From assembly GCF_900106065.1 (NCBI RefSeq), contig NZ_LT629796.1:248001-312000 (forward strand): a DNA stretch of 64,000 bases, given 5' to 3'. Below, in pieces: positions 45,146 through 58,937 of this stretch. The first letter of the stretch is position 1. Each line of letters opens with the position of its first letter. This stretch comes from Pseudomonas mandelii. Its GTDB lineage: Bacteria > Pseudomonadota > Gammaproteobacteria > Pseudomonadales > Pseudomonadaceae. A model generated the notes under the pieces. It was not told where the DNA came from, did not search any database, and saw nothing but the letters and a program-made list of their open reading frames with translations. Both the position numbers and the translations under genes were made by a program.

Positions 45146-47385
45146 GACTGAGCCTCTTGTGCAACACGAATGCCGACCTGCGCACAAAGCGCGAGGAAGT
45201 TCGGGAACGAGGTTGCGACGTTGGCACAGTCATGGATGCGAATCGGTGCGGTGGCACGCAGCGAAGCAACGCTGAACGCCATGGCAATCCGGTGATCGCC
45301 GTGACCGTGCACTTCGCCGCCGCCGATCAGGCCGCCGTCGATGATGATGCCGTCCGGGGTCGGTTCGCATTTGACGCCCAGCGCCAGCAAGCCATCCGCC
45401 ATGACCTGGATACGGTCCGACTCCTTGACTCGCAGCTCTTCGGCGCCACGCAACACGGTGCGCCCTTCGGCACAGGCCGCGGCCACGAACAACACCGGGA
45501 ATTCGTCGATGGCCAGTGGAACCAGCGCTTCGGGAATCTCGATACCCTTGAGTTTAGCTGCCCGTACGCGCAGATCCGCCACCGGCTCGCCGCCGACTTC
45601 ACGCTGGTTTTCCAGAGTGATATCAGCGCCCATCAGACGCAAAATGTCGATCACGCCGGTGCGGGTCGGGTTGATGCCGACGTGCTCGAGCACCAGCTCC
45701 GAACCTTCGGCGATCGATGCCGCCACCAGGAAGAACGCGGAAGACGAGATGTCGCCCGGCACTTCAATGTGGGTCGCGGTCAGCTTGTGGCCGGACTCAA
45801 CCGAAGCGGTCGCACCGTTAACGGTGACCGGATAGCCGAAGCCGCGCAGCATGCGCTCGGTGTGGTCGCGGGTCGGAGCCGGTTCGGTGACGGTGGTCTT
45901 GCCTTCGGCGTACAGGCCGGCTAGCAGCAGGCAGGATTTAACCTGGGCGCTGGCCATCGGCATGGTGTAAGTCAGACCCTTGAGCTTGTTGCCGCCACGA
46001 ATGGTCATCGGTGGACGACCCTCAGCGGCGGTCTCGATCACGGCACCCATTTCACGCAGCGGATTGGCCACGCGATTCATCGGGCGCTTGGACAGCGAGG
46101 CGTCACCGGTCAGGGTGCTATCGAAGTCCTGCGCAGCCAGCAGGCCCGACAGCAGACGCATCGAGGTGCCGGAGTTGCCCAGATAGATCGGGCCCGGCGC
46201 AGGCTTCAAGCCATGCAGGCCGACGCCGTGAATGGTCACGCGACCGTGGTGCGGACCTTCGATCACGACGCCCATGTCGCGGAAGGCTTGCAAGGTCGCC
46301 AGGGCGTCTTCGCCCTCGAGGAAGCCTTCGACTTCGGTGACGCCTTCGGCCAGGGAGCCGAGCATGATCGAACGGTGGGAAATCGATTTATCGCCCGGTA
46401 CACGAATCCGCCCAGTCAGGCGGCCACCAGGTTGAGCCAGGAAAATCAGGTCGTTGGAGTTCATAGCGTCCACATAAGCCCGGCGGGCCAGGATTTTACT
46501 GAAATGTTCGCGGGCAACCCGGGCGCGAGTGAATACGCCCAACAATTGGTGCCCATCCCCTGCATCGACCGCGTCGCGCAAGGCGTCGAGGTCGCTGCGA
46601 AATGTATCAAGTGTGCGCAGGACAGCTTCGCGGTTGGCGAGGAAGATGTCGTGCCACATGACCGGGTCGCTTCCCGCGATTCTTGTGAAATCGCGAAAAC
46701 CGCCCGCAGCGTAACGGAAGATCTCAAGGTTTTCATTGCGTTTGGCCAGTGAATCGACCAGACCGAACGCCAGCAAGTGTGGCAAATGGCTGGTTGCCGC
46801 CAACACTTCGTCGTGACGCTCGACCTGCATGTGCTCGACATCGGCGCCCAATTCACGCCACAAACGGTCGACCACTGCCAACGCGGCCGGATCGGTCTGA
46901 TCCAGCGGTGTCAAAATCACTTTATGGCGACGGAACAACTCGGCATTGGAGGCTTCCACCCCGCTCTGCTCGGAACCGGCAATCGGATGGCCCGGCACAA
47001 AACGCGACGGCATGCCGCCAAACGCTTCGGTCGCGGCACGCACCACATTGCCTTTGGCGCTGCCAACATCGGTCAGAATCGCCTGCCCCAGATCCATGCC
47101 GGCCAAGCGGCCAAGCATTTTTTCCATGGCAAGGATCGGCACGGCGAGCTGGATCACATCCGCGCCCTGACAAGCAATCGCCAGGTCTTCTTCGCAGCGA
47201 TCCACCACGCCCAACTCAACCGCGAGCTTGCGCGACTGCGGGTCGAGATCGACCCCGACCACTTCGCGGCACAGGCCACTTTCGCGCAACCCCTTGGCAA
47301 ACGAACCGCCGATCAACCCCAGGCCGACCACCACCAGGCGACCGATCATAGGGGCAGCAGGTTGCAGTGCAGTGACATCAACCAC
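45142..47385 (-). CDS. tyrA-aroA: Fused prephenate dehydrogenase / EPSP synthase
   Basis: A 747-residue fusion. The N-terminal TyrA domain (about 1-300) has [16 protein letters not shown] and [10 protein letters not shown]. The C-terminal AroA domain (from about 315) has [31 protein letters not shown] and [18 protein letters not shown]. The first oxidises prephenate or arogenate for tyrosine; the second makes 5-enolpyruvylshikimate-3-phosphate. The fusion is a known Pseudomonas trait. The likely start is GTG 47385, overlapping the hisC stop by eight bases; an ATG 36 bases inside is an alternative. Confidence 0.96.
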   Translation of the reverse strand: MVDVTALQPAAPMIGRLVVVGLGLIGGSFAKGLRESGLCREVVGVDLDPQSRKLAVELGVVDRCEEDLAIACQGADVIQLAVPILAMEKMLGRLAGMDLGQAILTDVGSAKGNVVRAATEAFGGMPSRFVPGHPIAGSEQSGVEASNAELFRRHKVILTPLDQTDPAALAVVDRLWRELGADVEHMQVERHDEVLAATSHLPHLLAFGLVDSLAKRNENLEIFRYAAGGFRDFTRIAGSDPVMWHDIFLANREAVLRTLDTFRSDLDALRDAVDAGDGHQLLGVFTRARVAREHFSKILARRAYVDAMNSNDLIFLAQPGGRLTGRIRVPGDKSISHRSIMLGSLAEGVTEVEGFLEGEDALATLQAFRDMGVVIEGPHHGRVTIHGVGLHGLKPAPGPIYLGNSGTSMRLLSGLLAAQDFDSTLTGDASLSKRPMNRVANPLREMGAVIETAAEGRPPMTIRGGNKLKGLTYTMPMASAQVKSCLLLAGLYAEGKTTVTEPAPTRDHTERMLRGFGYPVTVNGATASVESGHKLTATHIEVPGDISSSAFFLVAASIAEGSELVLEHVGINPTRTGVIDILRLMGADITLENQREVGGEPVADLRVRAAKLKGIEIPEALVPLAIDEFPVLFVAAACAEGRTVLRGAEELRVKESDRIQVMADGLLALGVKCEPTPDGIIIDGGLIGGGEVHGHGDHRIAMAFSVASLRATAPIRIHDCANVATSFPNFLALCAQVGIRVAQEAQS

Positions 47386-48490
47386 GAGCCAGAACCTTGG
47401 TCAGCGCCTCAAGGAAGCGGCTGTTTTCCGCGGGCAAACCGATGGTGATGCGCAGGTGGTTCGGCATGCCGTAGTTGGCCACCGGACGCACGATCACGCC
47501 TTCGCGCAGCAACCCCTGGAAGATCGGCGCAGCCACCTGCCCCATATCGACGCAGACGAAGTTGCCCTTGGAAGGAATCCAGCTCAGCCCCAGCTCACGG
47601 AACCCCGTTTCCAGTTGCTGCATGCCGGCTTCGTTCAGGCGACGGCTTTCAGCCAGGTAATCGGCATCTTGCAGTGCAGCGCACGCAGCGGCCAGGGCCA
47701 GGCTGTTAACGTTGAACGGCTGACGCACGCGATTCAGCACATCGGCAACCACCGCAGTGGACAAGCCATAACCGACCCGCAGTGCCGCCAGGCCATAAGC
47801 CTTGGAGAACGTGCGCGAAACCAGCAGATTCGGGTACGCCGCCAGGAAGTCCAGGCCATCCGGCAAGTCGCTGCCCTCGGCGTATTCGATGTACGCCTCG
47901 TCCAGCACCACCAGCACATGCTCCGGTACGTCCTGCAGGAACTCATCCAGTGCCTCGGCACCGAACCAGGTCCCGGTCGGGTTGTTCGGGTTGGCGATGA
48001 ATACCACACGAGTATCGGCATCGATCGCAGCCAGCATGGCCGGCAGGTCATGCCCCCAGTCTTTGGCCGGGACCACTTTGGCCGTCGCGCCGACGGCTTG
48101 CGTGGCGATCGGGTAAACAGCAAACGCATGCTCACTGAACACCGCGTTCAGGCCGGGCGCCAGGTACGCACGCGCCACCAGCTCCAGAATGTCATTGGAA
48201 CCGTTGCCCAGCGTCACCTGATTCAGCTCGACGCGGCACTGCTCGGCCAGCAGGGTCTTGAGCGCAAAACCGTTGCCGTCCGGATAGCGGGTCAGCTCGG
48301 CCAGTTCGTCGCGAATGGCTGCCAGCGCCTTTGGACTGGCGCCCAACGGGTTTTCATTGCTGGCCAGCTTGATGATTCTGGCTGGATCGATGTTCAGCTC
48401 ACGCGCCAGTTCGTCCACGGGTTTGCCCGGAACGTAAGGCGAAAGTTGTTGCACGCCCGGCTGCGCCAGAGCGAGGAAGTTGCCACTCAT
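47378..48490 (-). CDS. hisC: Histidinol-phosphate aminotransferase
   Basis: A 370-residue class I/II PLP aminotransferase with the PLP lysine in SRTFSKAYGLAALRVGYG and NPNNPTGTWF. It is of the HisC2 type found inside the aromatic operon in Pseudomonas, and may serve both histidine synthesis and aromatic transamination. It is ten bases after the pheA stop. Confidence 0.94.
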   Translation of the reverse strand: MSGNFLALAQPGVQQLSPYVPGKPVDELARELNIDPARIIKLASNENPLGASPKALAAIRDELAELTRYPDGNGFALKTLLAEQCRVELNQVTLGNGSNDILELVARAYLAPGLNAVFSEHAFAVYPIATQAVGATAKVVPAKDWGHDLPAMLAAIDADTRVVFIANPNNPTGTWFGAEALDEFLQDVPEHVLVVLDEAYIEYAEGSDLPDGLDFLAAYPNLLVSRTFSKAYGLAALRVGYGLSTAVVADVLNRVRQPFNVNSLALAAACAALQDADYLAESRRLNEAGMQQLETGFRELGLSWIPSKGNFVCVDMGQVAAPIFQGLLREGVIVRPVANYGMPNHLRITIGLPAENSRFLEALTKVLARG

Positions 48491-48500
48491 TTGCTACCCC

Positions 48501-49595
48501 TTAGAGAACTGCTTTCGGGTAAGAACCCAGCACTTTGAGTGCTACTGCTTCCTGACTGATCTTTTCCAGTACACCTTTGATCAACGGATCACGGTGGTGG
48601 CCGACGAAGTCGATGAAGAACACGTAGGTCCATTTACCGCTGCGCGACGGACGGGTCTCGATTCGCGTCAGGTCGATACCGTTGTCGTGGAACGGCACCA
48701 GCAACTCATGAAGCGCACCGGGCTTGTTGCTCATGGAGACGATGATCGACGTCTTGTCGTCGCCGGTCGGCGGTACTTCCTGGCTGCCGATCATCAGGAA
48801 GCGCGTGGAGTTGTCCGGGCGATCCTCGATTTTCTCGGCCAGGCGGGTCAGCCCGTACAAGCTGGCGGCCATGTCGCCGGCAATCGCCGCCGAGTTCCAC
48901 TCACCCTTGACCCGCTTGGCTGCTTCGGCATTACTCGACACAGCCACGCGCTCGACATTCGGGTAGTGCGCGTCCAGCCACTTGCGGCACTGGGCCAGGG
49001 ACTGGGCGTGGGAGTAGATGCGGCTGATGCTGTCGGTCTTGGTGTTTTCACCCACCAACAGGTGATGGTGAATCCGCAGCTCGACTTCGCCACAGATGAC
49101 CATGTCGTGTTCGAGGAAGCTGTCGAGGGTGTGGTTGACCGCGCCTTCGGTGGAGTTTTCCACCGGGACCACGCCAAAATTCACCGCACCGGCCGCCACT
49201 TCGCGGAACACTTCGTCGATCGCCGCCATCGGCTTGCTGATCACCGCGTGGCCGAAATGCTTCATGGCGGCGGCTTGAGTGAAGGTGCCTTCAGGGCCTA
49301 GGTACGCCACTTTCAGCGGCTGTTCGAGGGCCAGGCACGACGACATGATTTCGCGGAACAAACGCGCCATCTCTTCGTTGCCCAGCGGCCCCTGATTGCG
49401 CTCCATTACGCGCTTGAGCACCTGAGCTTCACGCTCAGGACGATAGAACACCGGCACTTCGCCTTCGGCCAGCGAGGCCATCTTTACTCGCGCAACTTCC
49501 TGGGCGCAGCGTGCACGCTCACTGATCAGCTCCAGGACTTTGGCGTCCAGGGCATCAATGCGAACGCGCAGTGCCTTGAGTTCTTGCTCAGACAT
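48501..49595 (-). CDS. pheA: P-protein: chorismate mutase / prephenate dehydratase
   Basis: A 364-residue fusion: an AroQ-type chorismate mutase domain (about 1-90, LKALRVRIDALDAKVLELIS), a prephenate dehydratase domain (VAYLGPEGTFTQAAAMKHFG) and a C-terminal ACT domain (NKPGALHELLVPFHDNGIDL, ETRPSR) for phenylalanine feedback. It makes phenylpyruvate. Its ATG shares a base with the serC stop (TAATG), so translation is coupled. Confidence 0.97.
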   Translation of the reverse strand: MSEQELKALRVRIDALDAKVLELISERARCAQEVARVKMASLAEGEVPVFYRPEREAQVLKRVMERNQGPLGNEEMARLFREIMSSCLALEQPLKVAYLGPEGTFTQAAAMKHFGHAVISKPMAAIDEVFREVAAGAVNFGVVPVENSTEGAVNHTLDSFLEHDMVICGEVELRIHHHLLVGENTKTDSISRIYSHAQSLAQCRKWLDAHYPNVERVAVSSNAEAAKRVKGEWNSAAIAGDMAASLYGLTRLAEKIEDRPDNSTRFLMIGSQEVPPTGDDKTSIIVSMSNKPGALHELLVPFHDNGIDLTRIETRPSRSGKWTYVFFIDFVGHHRDPLIKGVLEKISQEAVALKVLGSYPKAVL

Positions 49596-50680
49596 TAGCC
49601 GTGTTCCTTCTCGAACTCTGCCATGTACGAAATCAGTGCGTTGACCGCAACGATGTCGACGGCGTTATAGATGGAGGCACGCATGCCGCCCACGGAACGG
49701 TGACCCTTGAGGTTCAACAGGCCACGTTCGTCGGCACCGGCCAGGAATGGCTTGTCGAGACGGTCGTCAGCCAGGCGGAACGGAACATTCATCCACGAGC
49801 GATCCGACTTGTTGATCGGGTTGCTGTACAAGCCGCTGGCGTCAATGAAGTCGTACAGCGTGCGCTGCTTCACTTCGTTGAGCTTGCCGATAGCTTCAAC
49901 ACCACCCTGCTCTTTCAGCCACTCGAACACCAGACCGGACAGATACCAGGCCAGGGTAGGCGGGGTGTTGTACATCGAGCCGTTATCGGCCGCGACCTTG
50001 TAGTTGAGCATGGTCGGGCACAGGGAACGGGCATGACCCAACAGGTCTTCGCGAATGATGTTCACGACAATGCCGCTCGGGCCGATGTTTTTCTGCGCGC
50101 CGGCGTAGATCATGCCGAAGCGCGAAACATCGATTGGGCGCGAGAGAATGTCCGAAGACATGTCGGCCACCAGCGGAACGTCGCCAGTTTCCGGGACCCA
50201 ACTGAATTCCAGGCCGCCAATGGTTTCGTTCGGTGCGTAGTGAACGTAGGCCGCGTCTTTCGACAGGCTCCACTCGTTCTGACCGGGAATGGCGAAATAG
50301 TCATAAGGCTTGGCAGTAGCGGCAACGTTGACGCGACCGTAGCGCGAGGCTTCTTCGATGGCTTTCTGCGACCAGATACCGGTGTCGATATAGTCGGCGG
50401 TGCCGCTTTCCGGCAACAGGTTCAGAGGAATCTGAGCAAATTGCTGGCTGGCGCCACCTTGCAGAAACAGCACTTTATAGTTCGAGGGGATATTCAGCAG
50501 ATCACGCAGATCCTGCTCGGCCTTGGTGGCGATGGACACGAACTCATCACTGCGATGGCTCATCTCCATGACCGACAGGCCCTTGCCGTGCCAATCAAGG
50601 AGTTCACCCTGGGCGCGCTGCAGGACAGCTTCGGGAAGTGCCGCAGGACCGGCACAGAAGTTATAGGCTCTCTTGCTCAC
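49595..50680 (-). CDS. serC: Phosphoserine aminotransferase
   Basis: A 361-residue PLP enzyme beginning SKRAYNFCAGPAALPEAVL, with the PLP lysine in IYAGAQKNIGPSG. It acts in serine synthesis and, through 4-phosphohydroxythreonine, in pyridoxine synthesis. It starts at GTG 50680, which gives the normal length; an in-frame start at 50716 would add twelve atypical residues. It heads the serC-pheA-hisC-tyrA/aroA-cmk chain. Confidence 0.96.
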   Translation of the reverse strand: MSKRAYNFCAGPAALPEAVLQRAQGELLDWHGKGLSVMEMSHRSDEFVSIATKAEQDLRDLLNIPSNYKVLFLQGGASQQFAQIPLNLLPESGTADYIDTGIWSQKAIEEASRYGRVNVAATAKPYDYFAIPGQNEWSLSKDAAYVHYAPNETIGGLEFSWVPETGDVPLVADMSSDILSRPIDVSRFGMIYAGAQKNIGPSGIVVNIIREDLLGHARSLCPTMLNYKVAADNGSMYNTPPTLAWYLSGLVFEWLKEQGGVEAIGKLNEVKQRTLYDFIDASGLYSNPINKSDRSWMNVPFRLADDRLDKPFLAGADERGLLNLKGHRSVGGMRASIYNAVDIVAVNALISYMAEFEKEHG

Positions 50681-50763
50681 ATCCAATCTCGCTCTGATTT
50701 GGTGGTAATCACGCAATAAATCACAACATCAATCGACACAGGGCCCTGCCGAAGCAGAAACCT

Positions 50764-50850
50764 GAGGGAGCGAGCCTGCTCGCGAATGCATCACCACGGT
50801 GTTTCAGAGGTACCGCGGCGCCTGCATTCGCGAGCAGGCTCGCTCCCACA
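50764..50850. repeat. REP pair (GAGCCTGCTCGCGA type)
   Basis: Inverted copies of GGGAGCGAGCCTGCTCGCGA and its complement in the gap between gyrA and serC. Confidence 0.9.
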
Positions 50851-50883
50851 AGGGTTCTCCACTGATATCGAAATTTTCCGTTC

Positions 50884-50929
50884 GGACAAACAACAAGGGG
50901 GCGAATTTTCATCCGCCCCCTGTTTGTCC
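50884..50929 (-). terminator. Extended terminator hairpin after gyrA
   Basis: Two stacked stems: GGACAAACA with TGTTTGTCC outside and GGGGGCG with CGCCCCC inside, joined by a 4-base bulge, with a 10-base loop. It lies two bases past the gyrA stop. The following run is only moderately T-rich. Confidence 0.75.
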
Positions 50930-50931
50930 AC

Positions 50932-53586
<2,655 letters not shown>

Positions 53587-54011
53587 GAGAAGCTCGATTC
53601 CTTTTTCTGGTGAAACTTCGTCACATCCATATGGGACGAACGAAGCTCGCCGCTGCAGGCTGAGTGCCATGCACCGACTTACGACAAATCAACAAGTTGA
53701 ACCATGGATTTGCGCAGTAAAGACAACCCCGCGGGACTGCCTCGGAAAACGCCGGATGTTATCACAAGAGCCGCCACGCACCTATCCCCCAGACGCGCAT
53801 GGAGTGTAGTTAGTTGACTGGTGGCAGGCTGAAAGGGGACGAGAGAGGCTTAGAGCCGCTCCGAATGCAGAATTGGCAGCTGATTTACGGATGTTTGTTG
53901 ACTTTTAGGGCCTCATCGCCAGCAGGCTGGCTCCCACAGGATCGGTGTCGATCAAAAAACCTGTGGGAGCCAGCCTGCTGTCGATGTCGATTTACAAGGC
54001 GCCGGACGCTC
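53587..54011. other. Intergenic region upstream of gyrA
   Basis: A 425-base gap between gyrA and mtnA. It must hold the gyrA promoter, but I see no confident -35/-10 pair. Its other clear content is the REP-type hairpin at 53920-53980. The long open frame entering from the right on the plus strand is an antisense shadow of mtnA. Confidence 0.6.
53920..53980. repeat. REP-like hairpin (GGCTGGCTCCCACAGG type)
   Basis: CAGCAGGCTGGCTCCCACAG and its exact complement lie about 21 bases apart between gyrA and mtnA. This is a variant of the common REP core with CTGGCT in place of CTCGCT. Confidence 0.85.
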
Positions 54012-55088
54012 TCAATGCAGACGCTTGCGGCACATCAACAGCGCCATTTTCGCCGTGTCCGGGCGCTCGACGATGCCTTTCTCGGTGACGATCGCATCGA
54101 TCAGGTCCGCCGGGGTCACGTCGAACACAGGGTTGAACGCATCAACCTCCGCCCCGACCCGCTTTCCGCCGACTTCCAGCAATTCGCGACCATCGCGTTC
54201 TTCGATAGGAATCTCGTCGCCGCTGGCCAGGTTCATGTCGATGGTCGAACTCGGCGCCACCACCATGAAGCGCACGCCGTGGTGCATGGCGTTGACTGCC
54301 AGCTGATACGTGCCGATCTTGTTGGCCACATCGCCATTGGCGGTGATCCGGTCTGCGCCGACAATCACCCAGGTCACACCCTTGGTTTTCATGATGTGCG
54401 CGGCGGCGGAGTCGGCGTTGACGGTCACAGGAATGCCTTCATTGGCCAATTCCCAGGCGGTCAATCGCGAACCTTGCAACCATGGGCGGGTTTCGTCGGC
54501 GTAGACGCGCTCGACCATGCCTTCGATAAAGGCCCCGCGAATCACCCCCAACGCGGTGCCGAAACCGCCGGTGGCCAGTGCGCCGGTATTGCAGTGGGTC
54601 AGGATCGCCTGCGCGTTGCCCTGGTGCTTGCGGATCAGGTCCACACCCAATTGCGCCATGGTCAGGTTGGCTTCGCGATCGCTTTCATGAATGGCGATGG
54701 CTTCCGCCTCCAGCGCCGCGAGAGGATCCGCATCGCCCTTGAGACGATCCAGGCGGTCACGCATGCGCCCCAAGGCCCAGAACAGATTCACCGCCGTTGG
54801 ACGGGAATCAGCCAGCAATGCGTAATCCTCTTCCCACTCGGCCTGCCAGTCACCACCCTCAGCTATGCGAGCGCGGGCCGACAGCACCATCGCATAGGCC
54901 GCACTGATGCCAATGGCCGGCGCGCCGCGCACCACCATCGAGCGAATGGCCTCGGCCACGCTTGCGGCGCTGGTGCAGGCGATCCACGTTTCCTCGAACG
55001 GCAAAATACGCTGATCCAGCAGGTACAGGGCGCCATCACGCCAATCGATGGCCTTCACCTTCTCCGCAGCCAACAGTCGATCGCGCAT
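54012..55088 (-). CDS. mtnA: Methylthioribose-1-phosphate isomerase
   Basis: A 358-residue enzyme of the eIF2B-like isomerase fold. It has [17 protein letters not shown], the Cys of [19 protein letters not shown] and the Asp of [20 protein letters not shown]. It isomerises 5-methylthioribose-1-phosphate in methionine salvage. ATG 55088 ([19 protein letters not shown]) gives the usual length; further upstream ATGs at 55106 and 55166 are less likely. Confidence 0.96.
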   Translation of the reverse strand: MRDRLLAAEKVKAIDWRDGALYLLDQRILPFEETWIACTSAASVAEAIRSMVVRGAPAIGISAAYAMVLSARARIAEGGDWQAEWEEDYALLADSRPTAVNLFWALGRMRDRLDRLKGDADPLAALEAEAIAIHESDREANLTMAQLGVDLIRKHQGNAQAILTHCNTGALATGGFGTALGVIRGAFIEGMVERVYADETRPWLQGSRLTAWELANEGIPVTVNADSAAAHIMKTKGVTWVIVGADRITANGDVANKIGTYQLAVNAMHHGVRFMVVAPSSTIDMNLASGDEIPIEERDGRELLEVGGKRVGAEVDAFNPVFDVTPADLIDAIVTEKGIVERPDTAKMALLMCRKRLH

Positions 55089-55196
55089 CCCACACCCCGC
55101 ACTCATGAACAAAAGCCGCCGATTATAGCGATCCCCCCGCGAAGACGCTCGGGTATACTTCGCCATCCTTTACAAAAGCACTGGAACCGACCCTCG

Positions 55197-56531
55197 ATGC
55201 CGAACACTGCCGCTGCGCTCGACCTGTTATTGCTGCCGACCTGGCTGGTACCCGTCGAACCCGCTGGTGTTGTCCTCAAAGAGCACGGCCTGGGCATTCG
55301 CGATGGACGCATCGTGTTTATCGGCCCACGAGCGGCTGCGCTGAAGCTTAACGCAACCGAAGTTCGTGAGTTGCCGGACATGTTGCTCAGCCCCGGCCTG
55401 ATCAATGCCCACGGGCATGCGGCGATGACACTGTTCCGGGGCCTGGCGGACGATCTGCCGCTGATGACCTGGCTGGAAAACCACATCTGGCCCGCCGAAG
55501 CCAAGTGGGTCGACGAAGATTTTGTACGCGATGGCACCGACCTGGCGATCGCCGAGCAGATCAAAGGTGGCATCACCTGTTTCTCTGACATGTATTTCTT
55601 CCCGAAGGTTGCCAGCGAACGTGTCCATAACAGTGGCATACGCGCACAAATCGCCATTCCGATCCTCGATTTCCCGATTCCAGGGGCCAGCACGGCGGAC
55701 GAGGCCATTCGTCAGGGCGTCGAATTGTTCGGCGATCTCAAGCACCACGAGCGGATCAAAGTCACGTTCGGCCCCCATGCGCCCTACACCGTGGGCGACG
55801 AAAACCTGGAGAAAATCCGGGTGATCGCCGAAGAACTGGACGCCTCGATTCACATGCACGTCCATGAAACCGCGTTCGAAGTGCAGCAATCGGTCGAGCA
55901 GCGCGGCGAGCGCCCCCTGGCCCGACTCGGCCGCCTGGGATTGCTCGGCCCGCGCTTCCAGGCCGTGCACATGACCCAGATCAGCGATGAAGACCTGGTG
56001 CTGCTGGTAGAAAGCAACACCAATGTGATTCATTGCCCGGAGTCCAATCTCAAGCTGGCGAGCGGCTTCTGCCCGGTCGAGCGTCTTTGGCAGGCTGGCG
56101 TCAATGTCGCCATCGGTACCGATGGCGCGGCCAGCAACAACGACCTCGACTTGCTCGGCGAAACCCGCACTGCCGCGCTGTTGGCCAAGGCTGTCGCTGG
56201 CTCGGCCACTGCGCTGGACGCCCATCGCGCACTGCGCATGGCCACCCTCAATGGCGCCCGTGCGCTGGGGATCGAGACTGAAACCGGTTCGCTGGAAGTT
56301 GGCAAAGCCGCGGACATCGTCGCGTTCGACCTCTCGGGCCTGGCGCAGCAACCGATCTACGATCCGGTTTCGCAGCTTATATACGCCACCGGCCGCGACT
56401 GCGTGAAACATCTGTGGGTCGCCGGCAAACAATTGCTCGACGACCGTCGCCTGACTCGCCTGGACGAGGAGCAGCTCTGCGCCACCGCCAAGGCCTGGGG
56501 TCAACGCATCAGCGGCCACACCGAACAGTAA
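55197..56531 (+). CDS. TRZ/ATZ family amidohydrolase (MTA/SAH deaminase type)
   Basis: A 444-residue metal-dependent hydrolase of the amidohydrolase superfamily. Metal ligands are the HxH in [14 protein letters not shown], His in MHVHETAFE, His in [14 protein letters not shown] and Asp in [16 protein letters not shown]. The family deaminates methylthioadenosine or S-adenosylhomocysteine. Divergence from mtnA supports a place in methylthioadenosine metabolism. ATG 55197 lies 108 bases from the mtnA start; the open frame continues upstream only as mtnA antisense. Confidence 0.9.
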   Translation: MPNTAAALDLLLLPTWLVPVEPAGVVLKEHGLGIRDGRIVFIGPRAAALKLNATEVRELPDMLLSPGLINAHGHAAMTLFRGLADDLPLMTWLENHIWPAEAKWVDEDFVRDGTDLAIAEQIKGGITCFSDMYFFPKVASERVHNSGIRAQIAIPILDFPIPGASTADEAIRQGVELFGDLKHHERIKVTFGPHAPYTVGDENLEKIRVIAEELDASIHMHVHETAFEVQQSVEQRGERPLARLGRLGLLGPRFQAVHMTQISDEDLVLLVESNTNVIHCPESNLKLASGFCPVERLWQAGVNVAIGTDGAASNNDLDLLGETRTAALLAKAVAGSATALDAHRALRMATLNGARALGIETETGSLEVGKAADIVAFDLSGLAQQPIYDPVSQLIYATGRDCVKHLWVAGKQLLDDRRLTRLDEEQLCATAKAWGQRISGHTEQ

Positions 56532-56590
56532 GCCTCCCCGGACTGACTTCCGGGGCAACAGGATTTTTCAAGTTTTAGAGGACTTAAACC

Positions 56591-57289
56591 ATGAGCAACG
56601 TCGACTACGCCGAAATCGCCAAATTCGAAGCCCTGGCCCATCGCTGGTGGGACCGCGAAAGCGAGTTCAAACCGCTGCACGACATCAACCCGCTGCGGGT
56701 CAACTGGATTGACGAACGGGTCAACCTGGCCGGCAAGAAAGTCCTCGATGTGGGCTGCGGTGGCGGCATCCTCAGCGAAGCCATGGCTCAGCGCGGCGCC
56801 ACCGTCATGGGCATCGACATGGGCGAAGCGCCGCTGGCGGTCGCGCAATTGCATCAGCTGGAATCCGGCGTGAGCGTCGAGTACCGGCAGATCACCGCCG
56901 AAGCGCTGGCCGAGGAAATGCCTGAGCAGTTCGACGTGGTCACCTGCCTGGAAATGCTGGAGCACGTGCCGGATCCGTCCTCGGTGATCCGCGCCTGCTT
57001 CAAAATGGTCAAACCGGGCGGCCAGGTGTTCTTCTCCACCATCAACCGCAATCCGAAGGCGTATCTGTTCGCCATCATCGGTGCCGAATACATCATGAAG
57101 CTGCTGCCACGAGGCACTCACGACTTCAAGAAATTCATCCGCCCTTCCGAGCTGGGTGCCTGGAGCCGCATGGCCGGCCTGACCGTCAAGGACATCATCG
57201 GGCTGACGTACAACCCGCTGACCAAGCACTACAAGCTGGCGGCCGATGTGGACGTCAACTACATGATCCAGACCCTGCGCGAGGAGTAA
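56591..57289 (+). CDS. ubiG: Ubiquinone 3-O-methyltransferase UbiG
   Basis: A 232-residue class I SAM methyltransferase with motif [17 protein letters not shown], then [15 protein letters not shown] and [16 protein letters not shown]. It performs both O-methylations of ubiquinone synthesis. A terminator-like CCGG-rich stem separates it from the amidohydrolase gene; mupP follows four bases after its stop. Confidence 0.97.
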   Translation: MSNVDYAEIAKFEALAHRWWDRESEFKPLHDINPLRVNWIDERVNLAGKKVLDVGCGGGILSEAMAQRGATVMGIDMGEAPLAVAQLHQLESGVSVEYRQITAEALAEEMPEQFDVVTCLEMLEHVPDPSSVIRACFKMVKPGGQVFFSTINRNPKAYLFAIIGAEYIMKLLPRGTHDFKKFIRPSELGAWSRMAGLTVKDIIGLTYNPLTKHYKLAADVDVNYMIQTLREE

Positions 57290-57293
57290 GCCG

Positions 57294-57965
57294 ATGCGTA
57301 TCAGAGCAGTCCTTTTCGACATGGACGGCACGCTGCTCGACACCGCGCCGGACTTCATCGCCATCTGCCAGGCGATGCGCGCCGATCGCGGCTTGCCGCC
57401 GGTGAACGACAAGCACATCCGCGACGAGATTTCCGGCGGGGCCAAGGCGATGGTCGCCGTGACCTTCTCCATGGACCCGGAATCACCGGGTTTCGAGGAA
57501 TTACGCCTGGAGTTTCTGGAGCGTTACCTCGCCGGTTGCGCGGTTCACAGTAAACTCTTCGACGGCATGGGCGAACTGCTGGTCGACATTGAGAAAGCCA
57601 ACCTGATCTGGGGCGTGGTCACTAACAAGCCGCTGCGCTTCGCCGAGCCGATCATGCAGCAGCTTGGCCTGGCCGAGCGCTCGGCACTGCTGATCTGCCC
57701 GGACCATGTCAAGAACAGCAAGCCGGACCCTGAGCCGTTGATCCTGGCGTGCAAGATGCTCGACCTGGACCCGGCCAGCGTGCTGTTTGTGGGCGATGAC
57801 CTGCGCGACATCGAGTCCGGTCGCGATGCCGGCACCAAAACGGCTGCCGTGACCTACGGCTACATTCACCCGGACGACAACCCGCGGCATTGGGGGGCGG
57901 ATGTGGTGGTGGATCATCCGCTTGAGTTACGCAAGGTGCTCGATAGCGCTCTTTGCAGCTGCTGA
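57294..57965 (+). CDS. mupP: N-acetylmuramic acid 6-phosphate phosphatase MupP
   Basis: A 223-residue HAD phosphatase with motif [15 protein letters not shown], motif II VVTNKP and motif [16 protein letters not shown]. Its close place behind ubiG is that of MupP in Pseudomonas, which removes phosphate from MurNAc-6-phosphate in the cell-wall recycling route that bypasses de novo UDP-MurNAc synthesis and affects fosfomycin resistance. The HAD call is firm; MupP identity rests on gene order and similarity. Confidence 0.9.
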   Translation: MRIRAVLFDMDGTLLDTAPDFIAICQAMRADRGLPPVNDKHIRDEISGGAKAMVAVTFSMDPESPGFEELRLEFLERYLAGCAVHSKLFDGMGELLVDIEKANLIWGVVTNKPLRFAEPIMQQLGLAERSALLICPDHVKNSKPDPEPLILACKMLDLDPASVLFVGDDLRDIESGRDAGTKTAAVTYGYIHPDDNPRHWGADVVVDHPLELRKVLDSALCSC

Positions 57966-57978
57966 GTACCGCAGATTT

Positions 57979-58110
57979 TGTGGCGCGGGAGCTTGCTCCC
58001 GCTGGGGCGCGAAGCGCCTCCTCTATCTACAAACGCATTCTGTCAGGCACACCGTATCTGGTGATTTACGACTGCTTTGCAGTCGAACGCGAGCAAGCTC
58101 CCTCGCCACA
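57979..58110. repeat. REP-like palindrome pair (GGGAGCTTGCTCCC type)
   Basis: Copies of GTGGCGCGGGAGCTTGCTCC and a degenerate complement flank two small hairpins (GGGGCGCGAAGCGCCTC and GACTGCTTTGCAGTC). It is the same family as the element between kdpB and kdpC. Confidence 0.82.
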
Positions 58111-58152
58111 GGTTCGGTGCCGCCTTTGTGTTGAATTGTTGTGAGGTTTCTT

Positions 58153-58893
58153 ATGTTTGATTATTCCGCCCGCCCTGAATTGCTCAAGGACCGGGTCATC
58201 CTGGTTACCGGCGCAGGTCGCGGCATTGGCGCTGCGGCGGCGAAAACCTACGCAGCCCATGGTGCAACCGTACTGCTGCTGGGCAAGACCGAAGCCAATC
58301 TGACTCAGGTCTATGACGAAATCGAAGCCGCCGGGCATCCACAGCCTGCGGTGATACCGTTCAACCTGGAAACCGCGTTGCCTCATCAATACGATGAGCT
58401 GGCCGCGATGATCGAAACAGAGTTCGGCCACCTCGACGGTTTGCTGCATAACGCGTCGATCATTGGTCCGCGCACGCCGATCGAGCAGCTGTCCGGCGAG
58501 AACTTCATGCGCGTCATGCACGTCAACGTCAATGCCATGTTCATGCTCACCAGCACCTTGCTGCCGCTGCTCAAGCTGTCTCAGGACGCTTCGGTGGTGT
58601 TCACCTCCAGCAGCGTCGGTCGTAAGGGGCGCGCGTACTGGGGCGCTTATGGCGTGTCCAAGTTTGCCACCGAAGGCCTGATGCAAACCCTGGCCGACGA
58701 AGTCGACACCGTGGCGCCGGTGCGCTCCAACAGCATCAACCCGGGCGCTACCCGTACCAGCATGCGCGCCCAGGCATACCCGGGTGAAAATCCGCTGAAC
58801 AACCCTACGCCCGAGGAGATCATGCCGGTCTACCTTTACTTGATGGGTCCGGACAGCACTGGCATCAACGGCCAGGCTTTCAACGCACAGTAA
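58153..58893 (+). CDS. YciK-like SDR oxidoreductase
   Basis: A 246-residue short-chain dehydrogenase with VTGAGRGIGAAAAKTYAAHG, HNASIIGPRTPIEQ and the YxxxK pair in WGAYGVSKFATEGL. It is the YciK type found beside ubiG-mupP in Pseudomonas; the substrate is unknown. ATG 58153 has a GTGAGG site nine bases upstream. Confidence 0.9.
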   Translation: MFDYSARPELLKDRVILVTGAGRGIGAAAAKTYAAHGATVLLLGKTEANLTQVYDEIEAAGHPQPAVIPFNLETALPHQYDELAAMIETEFGHLDGLLHNASIIGPRTPIEQLSGENFMRVMHVNVNAMFMLTSTLLPLLKLSQDASVVFTSSSVGRKGRAYWGAYGVSKFATEGLMQTLADEVDTVAPVRSNSINPGATRTSMRAQAYPGENPLNNPTPEEIMPVYLYLMGPDSTGINGQAFNAQ

Positions 58894-58915
58894 CAACCGC
58901 ACGTCGCTTTTTGTA

Positions 58916-58937
58916 CCGCGCCGGGTTCCCGGCGCGG
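58916..58937. other. Perfect GC hairpin after the YciK-like gene
   Basis: CCGCGCCGGG-TT-CCCGGCGCGG, a 10-base-pair stem 22 bases past the stop. No T run follows on either strand, so it is not a standard terminator; it may slow 3' decay. Confidence 0.55.

Noticed and set aside
49601..50719. Open frame on the plus strand opposite serC (372 codons)
   Set aside because: Fully antisense to a well-supported gene; codon bias artefact.
53814..55196. Extension of the amidohydrolase frame 460 codons upstream
   Set aside because: It runs antisense through mtnA; the amidohydrolase family starts at 55197.
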